DNA from: Climacteris rufus
Lineage: Eukaryota; Chordata; Aves; Passeriformes; Climacteridae
NCBI GenBank assembly: GCA_013398175.1
Contig: VZRZ01006835.1
Coordinates: 62,001-126,000, forward strand
Reading direction: 5' to 3'
Length of the DNA stretch: 64,000 nt
The position numbers and the translations under genes were made by a program. Positions 1 to 11,250 of the stretch are shown here, piece after piece. A model generated the notes under the pieces. It did no database searches. It worked only from the letters and a program-made list of their open reading frames with translations, and was not told where the DNA came from. Each line of letters opens with the position of its first letter. Positions within the stretch are counted from its first letter, which is position 1.

Positions 1-3000
1 GAGATTCACCAAACTCCGGCTGGGAGCAGCTCCCTCTGCTCCTGCTCTCCCCACTCGGTGCTGGGCTCTTTCTGGTGCCAAACCCCTTCCAGCTGGGGAT
101 GCTGGTGCTTCTCCCTCATCTGTGGTACCCAGGGAGGCTGATTTGGGCTCCAGGTCACCCCTGCATCCTCCCTCCCATCCCTCCCATCCCTCCCCACCAA
201 CCCTGCAGCTCCCAGCCCAACTCTTCACCAGGAGCTCCCCACATCCCAAAGCTGGGTGGGGCAGATCCTGGCCCGAAATCCAGTTCCATGAGCTGACAGC
301 AGGTTCAGGTTGGCTAATCTGCACAGATTTGGGTTCAAATTACATTAAATCAGTCCAAATACTCTGAAATTATGATTACAAGCAGCAGCATTTGGTTTAT
401 CAAAGACAGATTAGATATAAATCAATTTTACCCTGAGAATTTGAGCCCCAAAAATGCTGAGCTGTGAGGGTGATGTACTGGTGATCCCACTTGCAGGGGC
501 AGAAAAAAAAGGAAATGAAAATTTGCAAATCAGAGCTTTTGTGTCTATGGCTTTTTCTGTCATGAGAATTTGCTTAGTTTTATGAGCTGAAGCCTCCCAA
601 AGTGAATTGCAAAATCCAAAGAGAAAGATGAGTCTCCTCTCAGCAATAGCTCTGCTATCTGCCATTTTCCTGTTTAAAAGAGAAAAAAAAAAGGCATTTG
701 AAGGAAACAAAAAGTATTTTGGGAAACTGTAGCTCTTACAGGAGTCACATCAAGGGCCTTTCATGCTTCTGGGGATCAGTCCAAATTAATCAGTGAGTTT
801 GTCTGTGGCTGTGCCCTGTATAAAAGTTTTATTTGATGTCCCAGACAACCTTGAAAATTCTTCTGGGCTGCATCAGTTTGATTTAATTCAGCTCCACATT
901 GGAGGAGATGATCTCAAATCAGCCTGGAGCACCCACACTGTGCTTACTGCAGGACTGTGGCTGCTGCATATTTAGCATCAGTGCCAGGACAAGTGACCAA
1001 GGCAATGACAAAAGTCTTTGTGCCATGGGGAAGTGCAAGGAAAAGGAAATTCCTGCTTGGTGTTGCTCCCAGCACCCCAAGGCAATGAGGAGCCTCCCAG
1101 GTCAGACACAGTTTGCCCCAAAATAGTTCTGTAGTGAAGCCTGGGGCAAGCTGCACATGGAAGTTCTTGCCAGAGGAGAGGTTTTAGCTGAATAAAGCTC
1201 TGGTGAACAATTACTCTCATAATTCAGTGGAAAATCCTGTCGGGGAATTGCTCTTGGTAACTTTTATATTATTAATTAGCTCGACTACCACGAGGCATTA
1301 ATAAATGTTGCAGTGCTCTTGATGAAGTGTTATTTGTTTATTCCCATTTTTCACATGGCATACCTGAGGGTGAAGGTTTTTCCTCACTTTTGGTAGGTAC
1401 AGAGCCAGAACAGGTTATGACATTTCTTATTAGGAAATAAACTCCATTTATTTGCCATTTTTGTGCCATTTATGTGCCACTTTCTGCTTATGCCACCGTT
1501 TCTTTTCCCCCTTTACAAGCCTAAACCATCAGTAGTCCAAGGCACCATCTCAGTGATGATTTTTTGTGATTTAATGGGCTGCTCAGCCCTTGTGCCAAGC
1601 TCCCATGCCAAGAAGAGCTCACCAGAGGCCAGGCAGCTGAAAGGTGCCACATTCCCCTGGGGAGGGACCACGGTGGTGTGAACCTGCCCTAGTGACAGCA
1701 AAAAGCTCTGGCTGCTGTGAAATGGGGCTCCAGTGTCGCTTGTGGTGCCATCATCTCCTTTAATAAACAGAATTAAGTCTGTGATGAGGAAAGAGTTGCC
1801 AGGGTTTTCTTATGGTAATGGGTTTGAAGGAGGGTGTTTGTCTTACTTTCTGGGGCTGTCATGGTTAATAAATGGATGAATAATTAAGTAAACTTATCCA
1901 TAATTAACTCCACAGCCTGTGGGCGTGTGACCAATTTGGACAGAGCTTTTGCCAAGGCATATATATTAGCCCTTGGTAGAAATCTCAGTTCTTTATGGAA
2001 GAGCAAGTTTCTCAGAGTAAATTCCTTGCTGAATTTCCAATTAACTTAATAAATAGGGGTTTTCTTTTGTTTGTATTTATTTTACAAATATCCTGTGTTG
2101 CTTTACCACTGATGTCTCCCCCCTACAGCTCCTGCTGTATTCCATGGTTTATGTTTCTCTGCCCAAGTGCTTGAATCTTCACTGTGTTACTGGATTATTC
2201 CATATAGAAAATTATGTAGACAGTTGTAAAACTTCTTGATGGAATTCAATATGTAAAATACACTCTGATTCAGGGGAAATTAAAGGCTACAAAAATGAGA
2301 TGGGTTTTACGTTTGGGGTTTTTTAAGCCTCAGTTTTTTATTTCTCCAACTTTGCACCTAAATTTTGTGTTTGGCTTATATCACCTTTTGTTTTCATTCA
2401 TATAAAAAACCTTTAACTGGATATTGGGTGACAAGGAGCGTTGTTGCAGGTGTGTTTCAAGGCTGAGACTGAGATTTTGGGGAAGGATTTGGTCCTTGAA
2501 GGCCCTGGCAATGTTTCTGCAGCTCTGGGTGCCCTTTGCTGCCTGGGCTGTCCATGAGCAGCAGGGCCAGTGGAGCATCTCCTCTGTTGTTATGGGAAAC
2601 CAGCAGTGGGGTGCCAGGGAAGGCAGCAGAGCTGGTATTTGTTGAATGACATGTAAAATCAGGTTTTGCTATTCTGCTCAGAGAAATTTCCACTCTTGCC
2701 TTTGCAGCAATGCTCTGAATACACGATGCTGGGAGAGGTAACCTATGCTGGCAACAAACACATCTGATTTCCACGTGGTGTTGCCATCTGGGTGCTGTTA
2801 TTTGGGATGTGCATCTCCATCCTTCCCCATGCTGTTCCAATATCTCATTTATAGCTGCTCAAGCTGTGGGAAACCCACGTTCACAGCTCCCCCCCCCCAA
2901 ACCTTTTGCAGTTCATTGAATTTTCATTGAATTATTGGAGGCTTCGGGTCCCGAGGTTCAGGGCAGGGTCAGCAGTGCTACCACACCCATTTCCCTCTGC

Positions 3001-3470
3001 TCAGGTGTCTAATGCAAACCAGCTTCCATTTGGGGTGCCATCTCCTCTTTGAAGCGTGAATAAAACCCAGGGGGTGAATCCTGAGGGGTTTTAGGGGGAG
3101 AAGGTGCAGACAGGGTGGCTCCAGCACAGCTGCACTCTGAGCCATGAATATTCAGAGGTTGGGGGTGAAACTCCTCACCCAGGGGGGCACAGACACTGCA
3201 AGCACAGCCCATCCTGCCTCACCCAGCTCTCTCAGCCCAGCAGATGCTGCTCAGCCCCTGCCCCAGCAATGTGTGGTCACAAAACTCAGAGAGCCCTGAG
3301 CCTTGTGACTTCTGGAGGCTGCTTCAGTACAAACTCCTTTTTCTCTGGTTGGGGTGCAAGCTGGGTGGTTCAGGACTTTATTTAAAAGACTTTTTCCTAC
3401 TTTAAGACAAGACAAAGCCTTTGACATTTTGGAGCCCGTTCAAGCATCCAGCTCAGAACTGCAGCAAAGT
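1..3470. other. Non-coding stretch (inferred intron)
   Basis: Apart from the short pyrimidine repeat at 167-196, no exon, RNA gene or recognisable transposon is seen. Small frames here (99 codons or fewer at 411-710, 127 at 2457-2840) lack splice context and family resemblance. A C9 run is at about 2889. Confidence 0.6.
167..196 (+). repeat. (CCCATCCCT)n short tandem repeat
   Basis: CCTCCCTCCCATCCCTCCCA and TCCCTCCCC make about three nine-base units, pyrimidine only on this strand. Confidence 0.8.
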
Positions 3471-3560
3471 ATTTCGTTTCATTTCATTTCATTTCATTTC
3501 ATTTCATTTCATTTCATTTCATTTCATTTCATTTCATTTCATTTCATTTCATTTCATTTC
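3471..3560 (+). repeat. (ATTTC)n = (TTTCA)n pentanucleotide microsatellite
   Basis: Eighteen consecutive five-base units, ATTTC GTTTC then sixteen pure ATTTC, ending at CCTCC. Only one base in the array breaks the unit, so the array is young or kept homogeneous by slippage. It lies in the inferred intron, with TTTCA on the same strand as the coding exon. Confidence 0.98.
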
Positions 3561-4204
3561 CCTCCTTTCTCCCTAAAAATGTCTGAAGCACATGTAACAT
3601 TAGAGCTTGTTTGAATGCTGCACAGTGAAACTGCAGGAACTCTGGCCCTGCACCTGACTGGAAATTGAAATGGGCTTTTCTGGGGGGATGGAAATCCATC
3701 TGTCAGCCCGTGAGGAGCAGGTGGGGATGGTGCTGCCAGGAGGCAGCCTTGCTGTGGTCAGCTGGGACAGGATTTGCAGCATTGAAGGTTCTAAACGCTG
3801 CTAAACCTCATGTTTTAAAGAACAGAAGCAGGTAAATTGGAGAGGATCTTTGCTGAACACAGCAGTTGTGTCTGTGTTCTGTGGGTCCTGCTCACCAAAC
3901 TCCAATGCTTCTGGAAATGTCTCCAGTTGCAGCACCCGGATCTCCCCAGGTCAGGGAGAGGTGATTTTCACCTGAGAGGTGAAAATGCTGTTGTGCATTT
4001 TCCCCAGGACACACATTTTGCCTTCCAGATTTTTGGGGGGGCTTAATTCACTTGGTCACTTCATATAACTACAAGAAAAATCAGTAAACAACTGGACATC
4101 TCATTTTTTTCTTTGAATACCTTTATTTGTTGCTATTATTTACTTTTTCATTCTCCTCTTCCCTGCTGTTGCCTAACCAGGGACCAGAAGCTGATGCTCA
4201 TTAA

Positions 4205-4224
4205 TACCAAATTTAAATTTGGTA
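4205..4224. repeat. Perfect 20-bp palindrome
   Basis: TACCAAATTTAAATTTGGTA reads the same on both strands with no loop. AATACCA occurs as a direct repeat on both shoulders (4203-4209 and 4224-4230). It could be a dimeric binding site or chance AT-rich symmetry. Confidence 0.9.
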
Positions 4225-5459
4225 ATACCACAGGGTCTTGAGCAAGTTTGAGAGAGAGTCACAAATGAACGAGAAAATCCAACCCCACATTTTCAGTATT
4301 TCTAGTTTTTCCACAAGGAAAAAGAAACTGAAATATTTCAAGCAAGAAGAACTGCAAATGTGTGTTTTTCCACCTGATGAACTGGAATTTTGCTATTTTG
4401 GAATTATGTATTTTTTTTTGTCTGATCCAAATGTTGACCTGTAATGCAGTTTTTTTCCTGGTTCCGTGTATCATCAATAGAAACACATTGGGCTTGATGA
4501 AAGTCACAGCCTTGTAACAGACACTGTTTTTAAAGGGAGGAAGAACAATCTGGAATAAATCTGGGCTTTGTTTTCCAATCAAAAATAAACACTCTTCAAT
4601 CCAAGCTTCTGGTCCTCCTGGAGAGACTTTACAAATGTGCTCCTGGATTTAGAAGGAACAGATGAGACACCAGATAATAAAAATCAGCCAGGTAGTATTT
4701 TAGATAACTGGGCTTGTCCTTTTTCTTGTCAAAGACACAGAGGCCCATTACTCTGCTCAAAACTCATCAGAAGAAATCCTCTTTATATCCAGGAAAGATT
4801 TCTCCACATGGTAATGTCATCACAACAGAGCAACTCCCTTCTGCTGATTATCCCCTGCAGGTCTCCCAGTGACAGAACCATCCTATAAAAACATTCAGAG
4901 TCTTGCCATTCCTTCTTGCAAACTGGTTGAGTTTTCTTTGGGAAGTCACGCTATTCTCTCTGGGTTTTTCCCCTTCTCTCCTCTAAGAGCTCTTCCTTTA
5001 GTGCTGTTCAGTGAAGTGCAGAGGAGCAGTGGGAGAAGTCTGAATTAAATCTGCTGGGCTGAGGCTGCAAACTCCGAGGCCAGGGGGGGAAATGGGCAGC
5101 GAGGTTGGATCATGGGCAGGATCTCCCCGCTGTCTTGGCCTCCTGGAGGGGATGCCAGTCACAACCCAAGCTGGGGAAAAGGCACCTCCTCATTCCAGAG
5201 TCAGCTTTGACCCAGCTCTGCTCTGCTGGGGTTGCCAGCAGAAGCTGCTTTTTCCCTGCTGGCACAACACGGGCTGTGCAGCTGTGGGTGAGCAAGTCTG
5301 GGCTCTGTGTAACCAGTGTGACGGATCACAAACCCCAAAAAACCCAAACCCCAGCCCTGCCTGAGCAGCTTTGTGTGTTTGGGCCTTTCTTTCTAGTTTG
5401 AAAGTCAGAAATAGAGATTTTTGGCTTGGAAACTTAGCAAGTTTTATCTGAAGGCTGGG

Positions 5460-5838
5460 GAAATGTGTCTGGAAAAAAGGAGACTCGGGGGGGACCTTCT
5501 GGTTCTCTACAAGTCCCTGACAGGAGGGTGGAGCCAGGTGGGATTCAGGCTCTTCTCCCTGGGAGCTGGGGACAGAGAACAGCCTCAGGTTGTGCCAGGG
5601 CAGGTTCCAGTTGGATATTGGGGAAAAATTCTTCACTGGAAGGGTGGTCAGGCACTGGAACAGAATGCCCAGGGAAGTGGGGGGGTCACAGCCCCTGGAG
5701 GTGATCAAAACCCAAGTAGATGGGGTGCTGGGGTTTGGGTAGGGGTTTGGGTAGTGTTGGACATGGCTTAGGGCAGTGCTGGCTGGGTGGTTGGACTGGA
5801 TGACCCTGGAGGTCTTTTCCAACCTAACTGGGTCTATG
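5460..5838 (+). mobile_element. CR1 non-LTR retrotransposon, 5'-truncated 3' end (older subfamily)
   Basis: The sequence follows the CR1 3' region in order: the 'GACCTTCTGGTTCTCTACAA' stretch, the 'GGATATTGGGGAAAAATTCT' stretch, 'GGCACTGGAACAGAATGCCC', then 'GGATGACCCTGGAGGTCTTT' and 'TCCAACCTAACTGGGTCTATG'. It is in sense orientation and is the longest copy of the 'attgg-aaaaattcttcactg' type here. The terminal tail is reduced to one decayed unit. A 241-codon minus-strand frame (5190-5915) runs through it and is a repeat artefact. Confidence 0.9.
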
Positions 5839-8800
5839 TGCAAAAATGGCCATCTCAGTTCTGGGTCTATTTCCAGCTTGATCAGTATCTGCATCCCTAG
5901 AGGGACTTCCATCATTTATCAGGTCCCTCTACAGCCAAGTTAAGAAGTTGGCTGCAAAAGGCAAAATATTTCTGGCAATAAAAAGAGGTTTACTGCTTTT
6001 AATCCTTGAAAAAAACCCTCAATATCTTCCTTTCTCTATTTACCAGGTAAATCTTTAGAGCTGAAGCTGGCTCCTGTGTGTAGGAGGCATTTTTGTGTTT
6101 TACTCAATGCTTTGAGATCAGTGGAAATGAAAAGCTGTATAATTACCCTCTGGCCTTTTATCTTCCCGTGGTATCATCTCTAGAGATCCAGCAATGGGAT
6201 GGAGAAGCCTCTGCACAGCAGATAATCACAGCCATTAGAGGAAACAATACCAACTTAAAATCAACCGTGTTTTGCTCAGTAAAACATTGATAGTGAAGCC
6301 TCTGTTGATCCATTCCTGAAATCAGGCAGCCAGGAAACAGCCACGCTCCTGGCAGCACCCACACATTGAACATTCCAGTAAAATCCTGAAATATTCAGAG
6401 GATTGGGGGTATGAAATGGGGGGACATGAAGGATATGAACATCTGCTCGAAGTGAAAAGTACAAGTCAGCCTTAACCACAAGTTTGTGATCAACGCTGCT
6501 GTGTTTTGAAGGTGTTGGTAAATAATTAATGAGCGAGCACAGCACAAGGGTGGAAATTTCCTCTAAAACCTGATTTTAAGCGAGTACTGGCGCTTTTTAA
6601 AGGAGAAGAAGAAGTAAAGGACCAGATTTATGATGCAGCTGGAACGTAAAAGGTGAAACAGGGGTTTTATTGAGGAGTGAAATGCTCGTGCAGGGTTTCA
6701 GCAGCTCCGTTTGTCACTGCCCCGGTCCGGGATGGTAATTGTGTGGGGAATATTCACTTGTCAATGGGATCCTGACTGGATGTCACATCCACTTAATGGC
6801 ATTTAAAGGGGAAGGAAATCACTGTCTCACACCCCCGAGAAAGGTCAGAGCATCAATTTATCTCTGTTTGGCTGGAACCAGTGGAAAGTACAATGCAAGT
6901 TTGCCACTTCAGGGTTTTGTTGTTGTTGTTCCAGTTCTGAGTTGAGCTGGTTCTAAAGCTCCTGTCAGGAAGAAGAACAGGCTGCTGTGGCTCTCAAAAA
7001 AAACGCACCCCATGGACCTCCTGGATCTCCCTGAGCATCTCCCTTGCTCTGGCACCTCCTGTTCAACTTGGGCAAAGTGTTCAGGCCTCGTGGGGCTCCG
7101 TGCCCAGCCTGACCACTGACACACACAGAACAAACACAGAATCCACCTTTTTCTTCGAAAAATAATAGTAATATGTGAGCTCAGGTATGCCAGGATTCCT
7201 CCATCTTTATGAAACATCATTAGACGTGACTCACTGCTTACAAAGAATAAAATTACAGCACTGACTGACAGGGTTTTGTTGCCTTTTTGGCTCTGTCTAA
7301 TTAATGAAGTCATTTAAGGACCTTCAAACCTCAACACACAACATCAGAGCTGCCTTGGAGCAGCAATAAATGCAATGACCTCTGTCTGCAGGGCTGGGAT
7401 GGCAGGATCTGCTGGGGCTGAGCCCTGCAGAGCCCACACCAGGGCTGGGATGCTGGGCCCAGTACTGATGCAATGCTGTGCTGAGTGGTTTCTGCACTTC
7501 CCCACATCAGCACCTGCTTTTCCACATTTAGTTCAGGTCTCACTGCAACGCCCTCTCAGCTTAGGCGAAGGAAATGAGTCTTTATAGCTGTTGTGAAGTT
7601 TTTATCTCAATATTTTGAGTCCTGTTGGTGCAGCCATCATCACTCAGGTGGATTAAAACCCAAACCACACCATCCTGAGAATGTTTGTCTTGTTCCTAAC
7701 AAATACGTTGCTATGGGAACTTGATGTTGCTCTGGTTGTTGCACCAGATGCACCAGCTAGCTGTCTCTAGGCTGGCTTTTCTCTATAAATTAATTGCATG
7801 TAAATTAAACATATGAAGTTATTTCATGTTAATTAATTTGAATGTTAAGCTGGATGTTTGCAGAGCTTCCCTCTCCCTGCTCACCCCCCAATATTAATTA
7901 ACTGCTCCAGACTCTGCAGTCCCTCACCCATCTCCGTGGCCTTCCCCAGCTCTCTGCAGTTACCACACTCTCTGCCTGCATGGGAAGTAATCAGTGTCCA
8001 AAATAATTGCTTTTCACAAGTCTGCAGTCAGCTTCCTTGTCACATATTTAAGCTGTAATGAAACTGTTTCGGTTGCCAGGAGAAAATATTCAGCTGCACT
8101 GTGCTGTAATTGCAGGTGGAGAGCTGAGCCCATAATGGAGCTGGGTTTATTTAGCACGTCATGTATGCATTTGTTGGAGGCATTTCCTCCAGCAGGGCTC
8201 TCCTCTCCTCTTCCTGCTGAGGCAGGAGGAGAGCTGGGATCCTGCCAGTGCCTCTGCTTTGCAGTGAGGCAGGGAAGGTGCAGCAGAACTCGGGGCTGGT
8301 GCAGGGGGATGCAGAGCATCCTTGCTCCCGAGGCAGACGAGTGATACAGGATTGATCTGATGGCTCTGCGCACTCAGCCAGCAGTGGGGCCTGGGGAAAA
8401 TACTGAAATTCAAACTGCTTACCTAAAAATCTATAAATAAGTCATCCAAGAGTTGTTTCTCAATCTAAACTTTCTGGGAGCTCGGCAGCAAACGAATCCA
8501 TTGCTTGGATTTGCAGCACTTTCTCCTGAAATTCAGAGTTCTTGGAGCAGAATCCTTGCTGTGGGAAATGTGATGCTGAATGTACAGCAGAGTTAAACAC
8601 TTCCTACACAGCCCTGTGATCTGTGGTCATAAGCTGCAGAGAAACTGGCTAATAAATTAGCAGCCCACAGGGAAATCTTATTTACAAGGAAGGCAACAGA
8701 AACATCAATGGATCTTTATTAGCCTTGTTTGGGCCATCTGCTGTGGACATGGTGGGAGCTGCACGGTCCCTGCAGTCAAACAGCAGTGGGGATGTGCTGA

Positions 8801-11112
8801 GCTCCAAACTCTTCTCATTTCAGTGCTTTGGAGGCCTCTCCAGCTCCTGGAACTTTGTGCTGCAGTGAAAACCAGCTGATAGCCAGCGAGGGATTTTCTG
8901 TGTCTCCATTCAAATGCATTTCCTGCCTTATTGCTGCTCTTTGACTTGGATTTTCATGGCATTTTAGGGTCACGTTGCCATCAAAATCACTGTAACCCCA
9001 ACATTTAATAGCAAATTCTGTGCCTTGCAAACCATTCATTGGGAAGATGGGTTTGGATCCACTACAGTTACTTGCTTTTTAATGCACACACACATTTTTT
9101 TTCTGCATATGTTTAGATAATTTGAGTGTAGCCCAAGGAAAAGGAATTAAAAAGGTGATTACCATAATTTTGAATTTTATTTCCTATTGGCCCTTTCCTA
9201 TTCCAAGTGAGTTTCACTTTACAAATTATTTTGCTTGGATCAGCCCAACTCAATCCTTGCAGTTTCTGCCTGACTACAGTGAGCCCAAGATACCTCAGTG
9301 GCCACAGTTTGTTGCCAAAGCTCTCCTCACACCTCTGAAACATTATTTATTGACTTTTTTAAAGGAATGAAAGTCCATGCACCATGGTGATTCCTTGCTC
9401 TCTCGTTGAGCCTGGATTTTTGGCTGAAACCTAATCCTAAGCAAGCAGCCTGTTAATTCCCAGCTAACCTTCTTGGTGGCTGACTGCAGCTGTGGAACAA
9501 GAGCTTTCCCATTTTGTTGAAGTAAATAAATTGGGAGGAATGTGTGGAGGAATCTTGGAGGCTTTATTAATGTGAAACACAGAGAAGCCCCTGCTTAGAT
9601 TGTACTTCTTTGATTACTCAACTGAGTTATTAGATACATGAAGAACAGCCATTTAAATGTAAATCCATTCCCCTTCTGTAATAGATAAATTGGCTTTGCC
9701 TTGAATTTGTAAGCAGAATATATCACTTTGATATAGTAACTGGAGCTGAATAAAGCCAGTCAGTAGACCAAGGGAAAGATGCAGATTCCTTTAAAGTAAA
9801 TGGAAGATAGGAGATCATCAGTTAGTTAATTAACTTCAATTTCTATATTAATGAACTTTCTCTGGTGCTTGTTTAAGCATCCAGATGCTTGCAAGTGTTT
9901 TGGTTTTTTTTTCCCCAACAACAGGTATTAGTTGGCATTTAATAAATTATAGATGGGGGTACCTGTCTGTTATATCCCATAAATAATTTTTTGCATGTGC
10001 TCTGTGCCAGAGTCAGTGGGGGTTGGCCCAGAGCTGCCCTGTGCTGGGTGGGATGCACGTGGGCTCTCAGCCCCAGGGCAAAAATCTGAAAAAGGGGAAA
10101 AAATCTGATTCAGTGTCTTACACGTTGCTCACGAGTCCTGTAGAAGGCAGGTGGTCAGAGCTGGGTGTTCACCAGAGTGACAAAACTCGTGTGCCCAGGC
10201 TCCTCCTGAACGTGGGGCACGTGGGCTAAACCACATTTCTGCTCCCCATTCTCTGTGCATCGCTCTGCTGGTTGTTATCGAGAACTGAGGAGCTGAGAGG
10301 AGCTGAGAGGACCAGCCCCACGCTGTCCAAGGTGTGAGCAGGTCACCCTTCCTGCAGGATGTTCTCCTTCAGCCCTCAGATGTTCCTCAGGAGCTGCCTT
10401 CTCCTGCACATCCAAATTCCATTTGCACTTCAGCTCCTGCACCCTTGGCTTCTGTTTCCTTGAAATAGAAATGCTCTGGAAGAGGAAACGTCTCTCTTTT
10501 AGCAAAACAGGGCTGTGCTCTCAAAAAAAACCCTACAAAAGTCCTGTCAGGAACCAGGAAAACAAATGGCAGAGTTTCACCTTGGTCACCTGTAGAAAGT
10601 TTTCTTTTTTCTTTATCCTGGACTGGTATTGTGGTTGTGAGTGTAGCCACCCTCGTTATCCACCTATTATTGGGTGCTATTAATGGGAGGCTTAATTCTT
10701 CCTAACATCACAGCAATCTGTGAAATGGAACAGATTTAAATTCTAATAGTTAATAGCTGAATAAATACATCTGTCAGCCATAGAGCATCTCAACTATTGC
10801 TCACTGTAAGTGTAATTAAACTGTAATTAAAGCCAGTTGAAGCCATCAGACGTCTGGGTGGTAAGAGATTAGGTCCACCCTGCTGCTTTCATTGCCTCTG
10901 TGAGAGTTGGGGGGGTTGATGGAACAGTTCTCTCATCAGGGGAGTGTATTTTGTGTCATCATGATGGTCATATTTGTAGTGATGGCTGCATTAAAAAATG
11001 CAGTGAAAAAAATTAAGATATTAGAGATGAATCTGTTGCTGTTCAGGTGGAGGGAAGAGCTTCTGGCTGTGCTCTGTGTGAGGACTCCTATATGGACTCA
11101 AACTAAAAGTTT
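5839..11112. other. Non-coding stretch (inferred intron)
   Basis: Unique sequence without a recognised repeat or exon. AT-rich parts around 7780-7860 (several ATTAAT words) and 9580-9990 (TTAGTTAATTAACTTCA) could hold homeodomain sites. The small frames are chance. Confidence 0.55.
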
Positions 11113-11250
11113 CAGAATTGTGGAATCATGGAATGGTTTGGGTTGGAAGGGAACTTAAATTCCATCTCCTGCCACCCCCTGCCATGGGCAGGGACACCTT
11201 CCACTAGACCAGGTTGCTCCAAACCCTGTCCAGCCTGGCCTTGCACTGGA
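11113..11250 (-). mobile_element. CR1 3' end fragment
   Basis: It begins with the complement of the CR1 tail (GGAATCATGGAATGGTTTGG), then GGTTGGAAGGGAACTTAAAT, CCCTGCCATGGGCAGGGACA and CCTTCCACTAGACCAGGTTG, and fades after CCAGCCTGGCC. Only about 140 bp of the 3' end are left, as is usual for 5'-truncated CR1 copies. Confidence 0.93.

Noticed and set aside
3354..3614. 86-codon frame with ISFHF repeats
   Set aside because: It is the translation of the (ATTTC)n microsatellite.
5190..5915. 241-codon minus-strand open frame
   Set aside because: It runs antisense through the CR1 copy at 5460-5838 and has no retrotransposon or other protein similarity; it is a repeat artefact.
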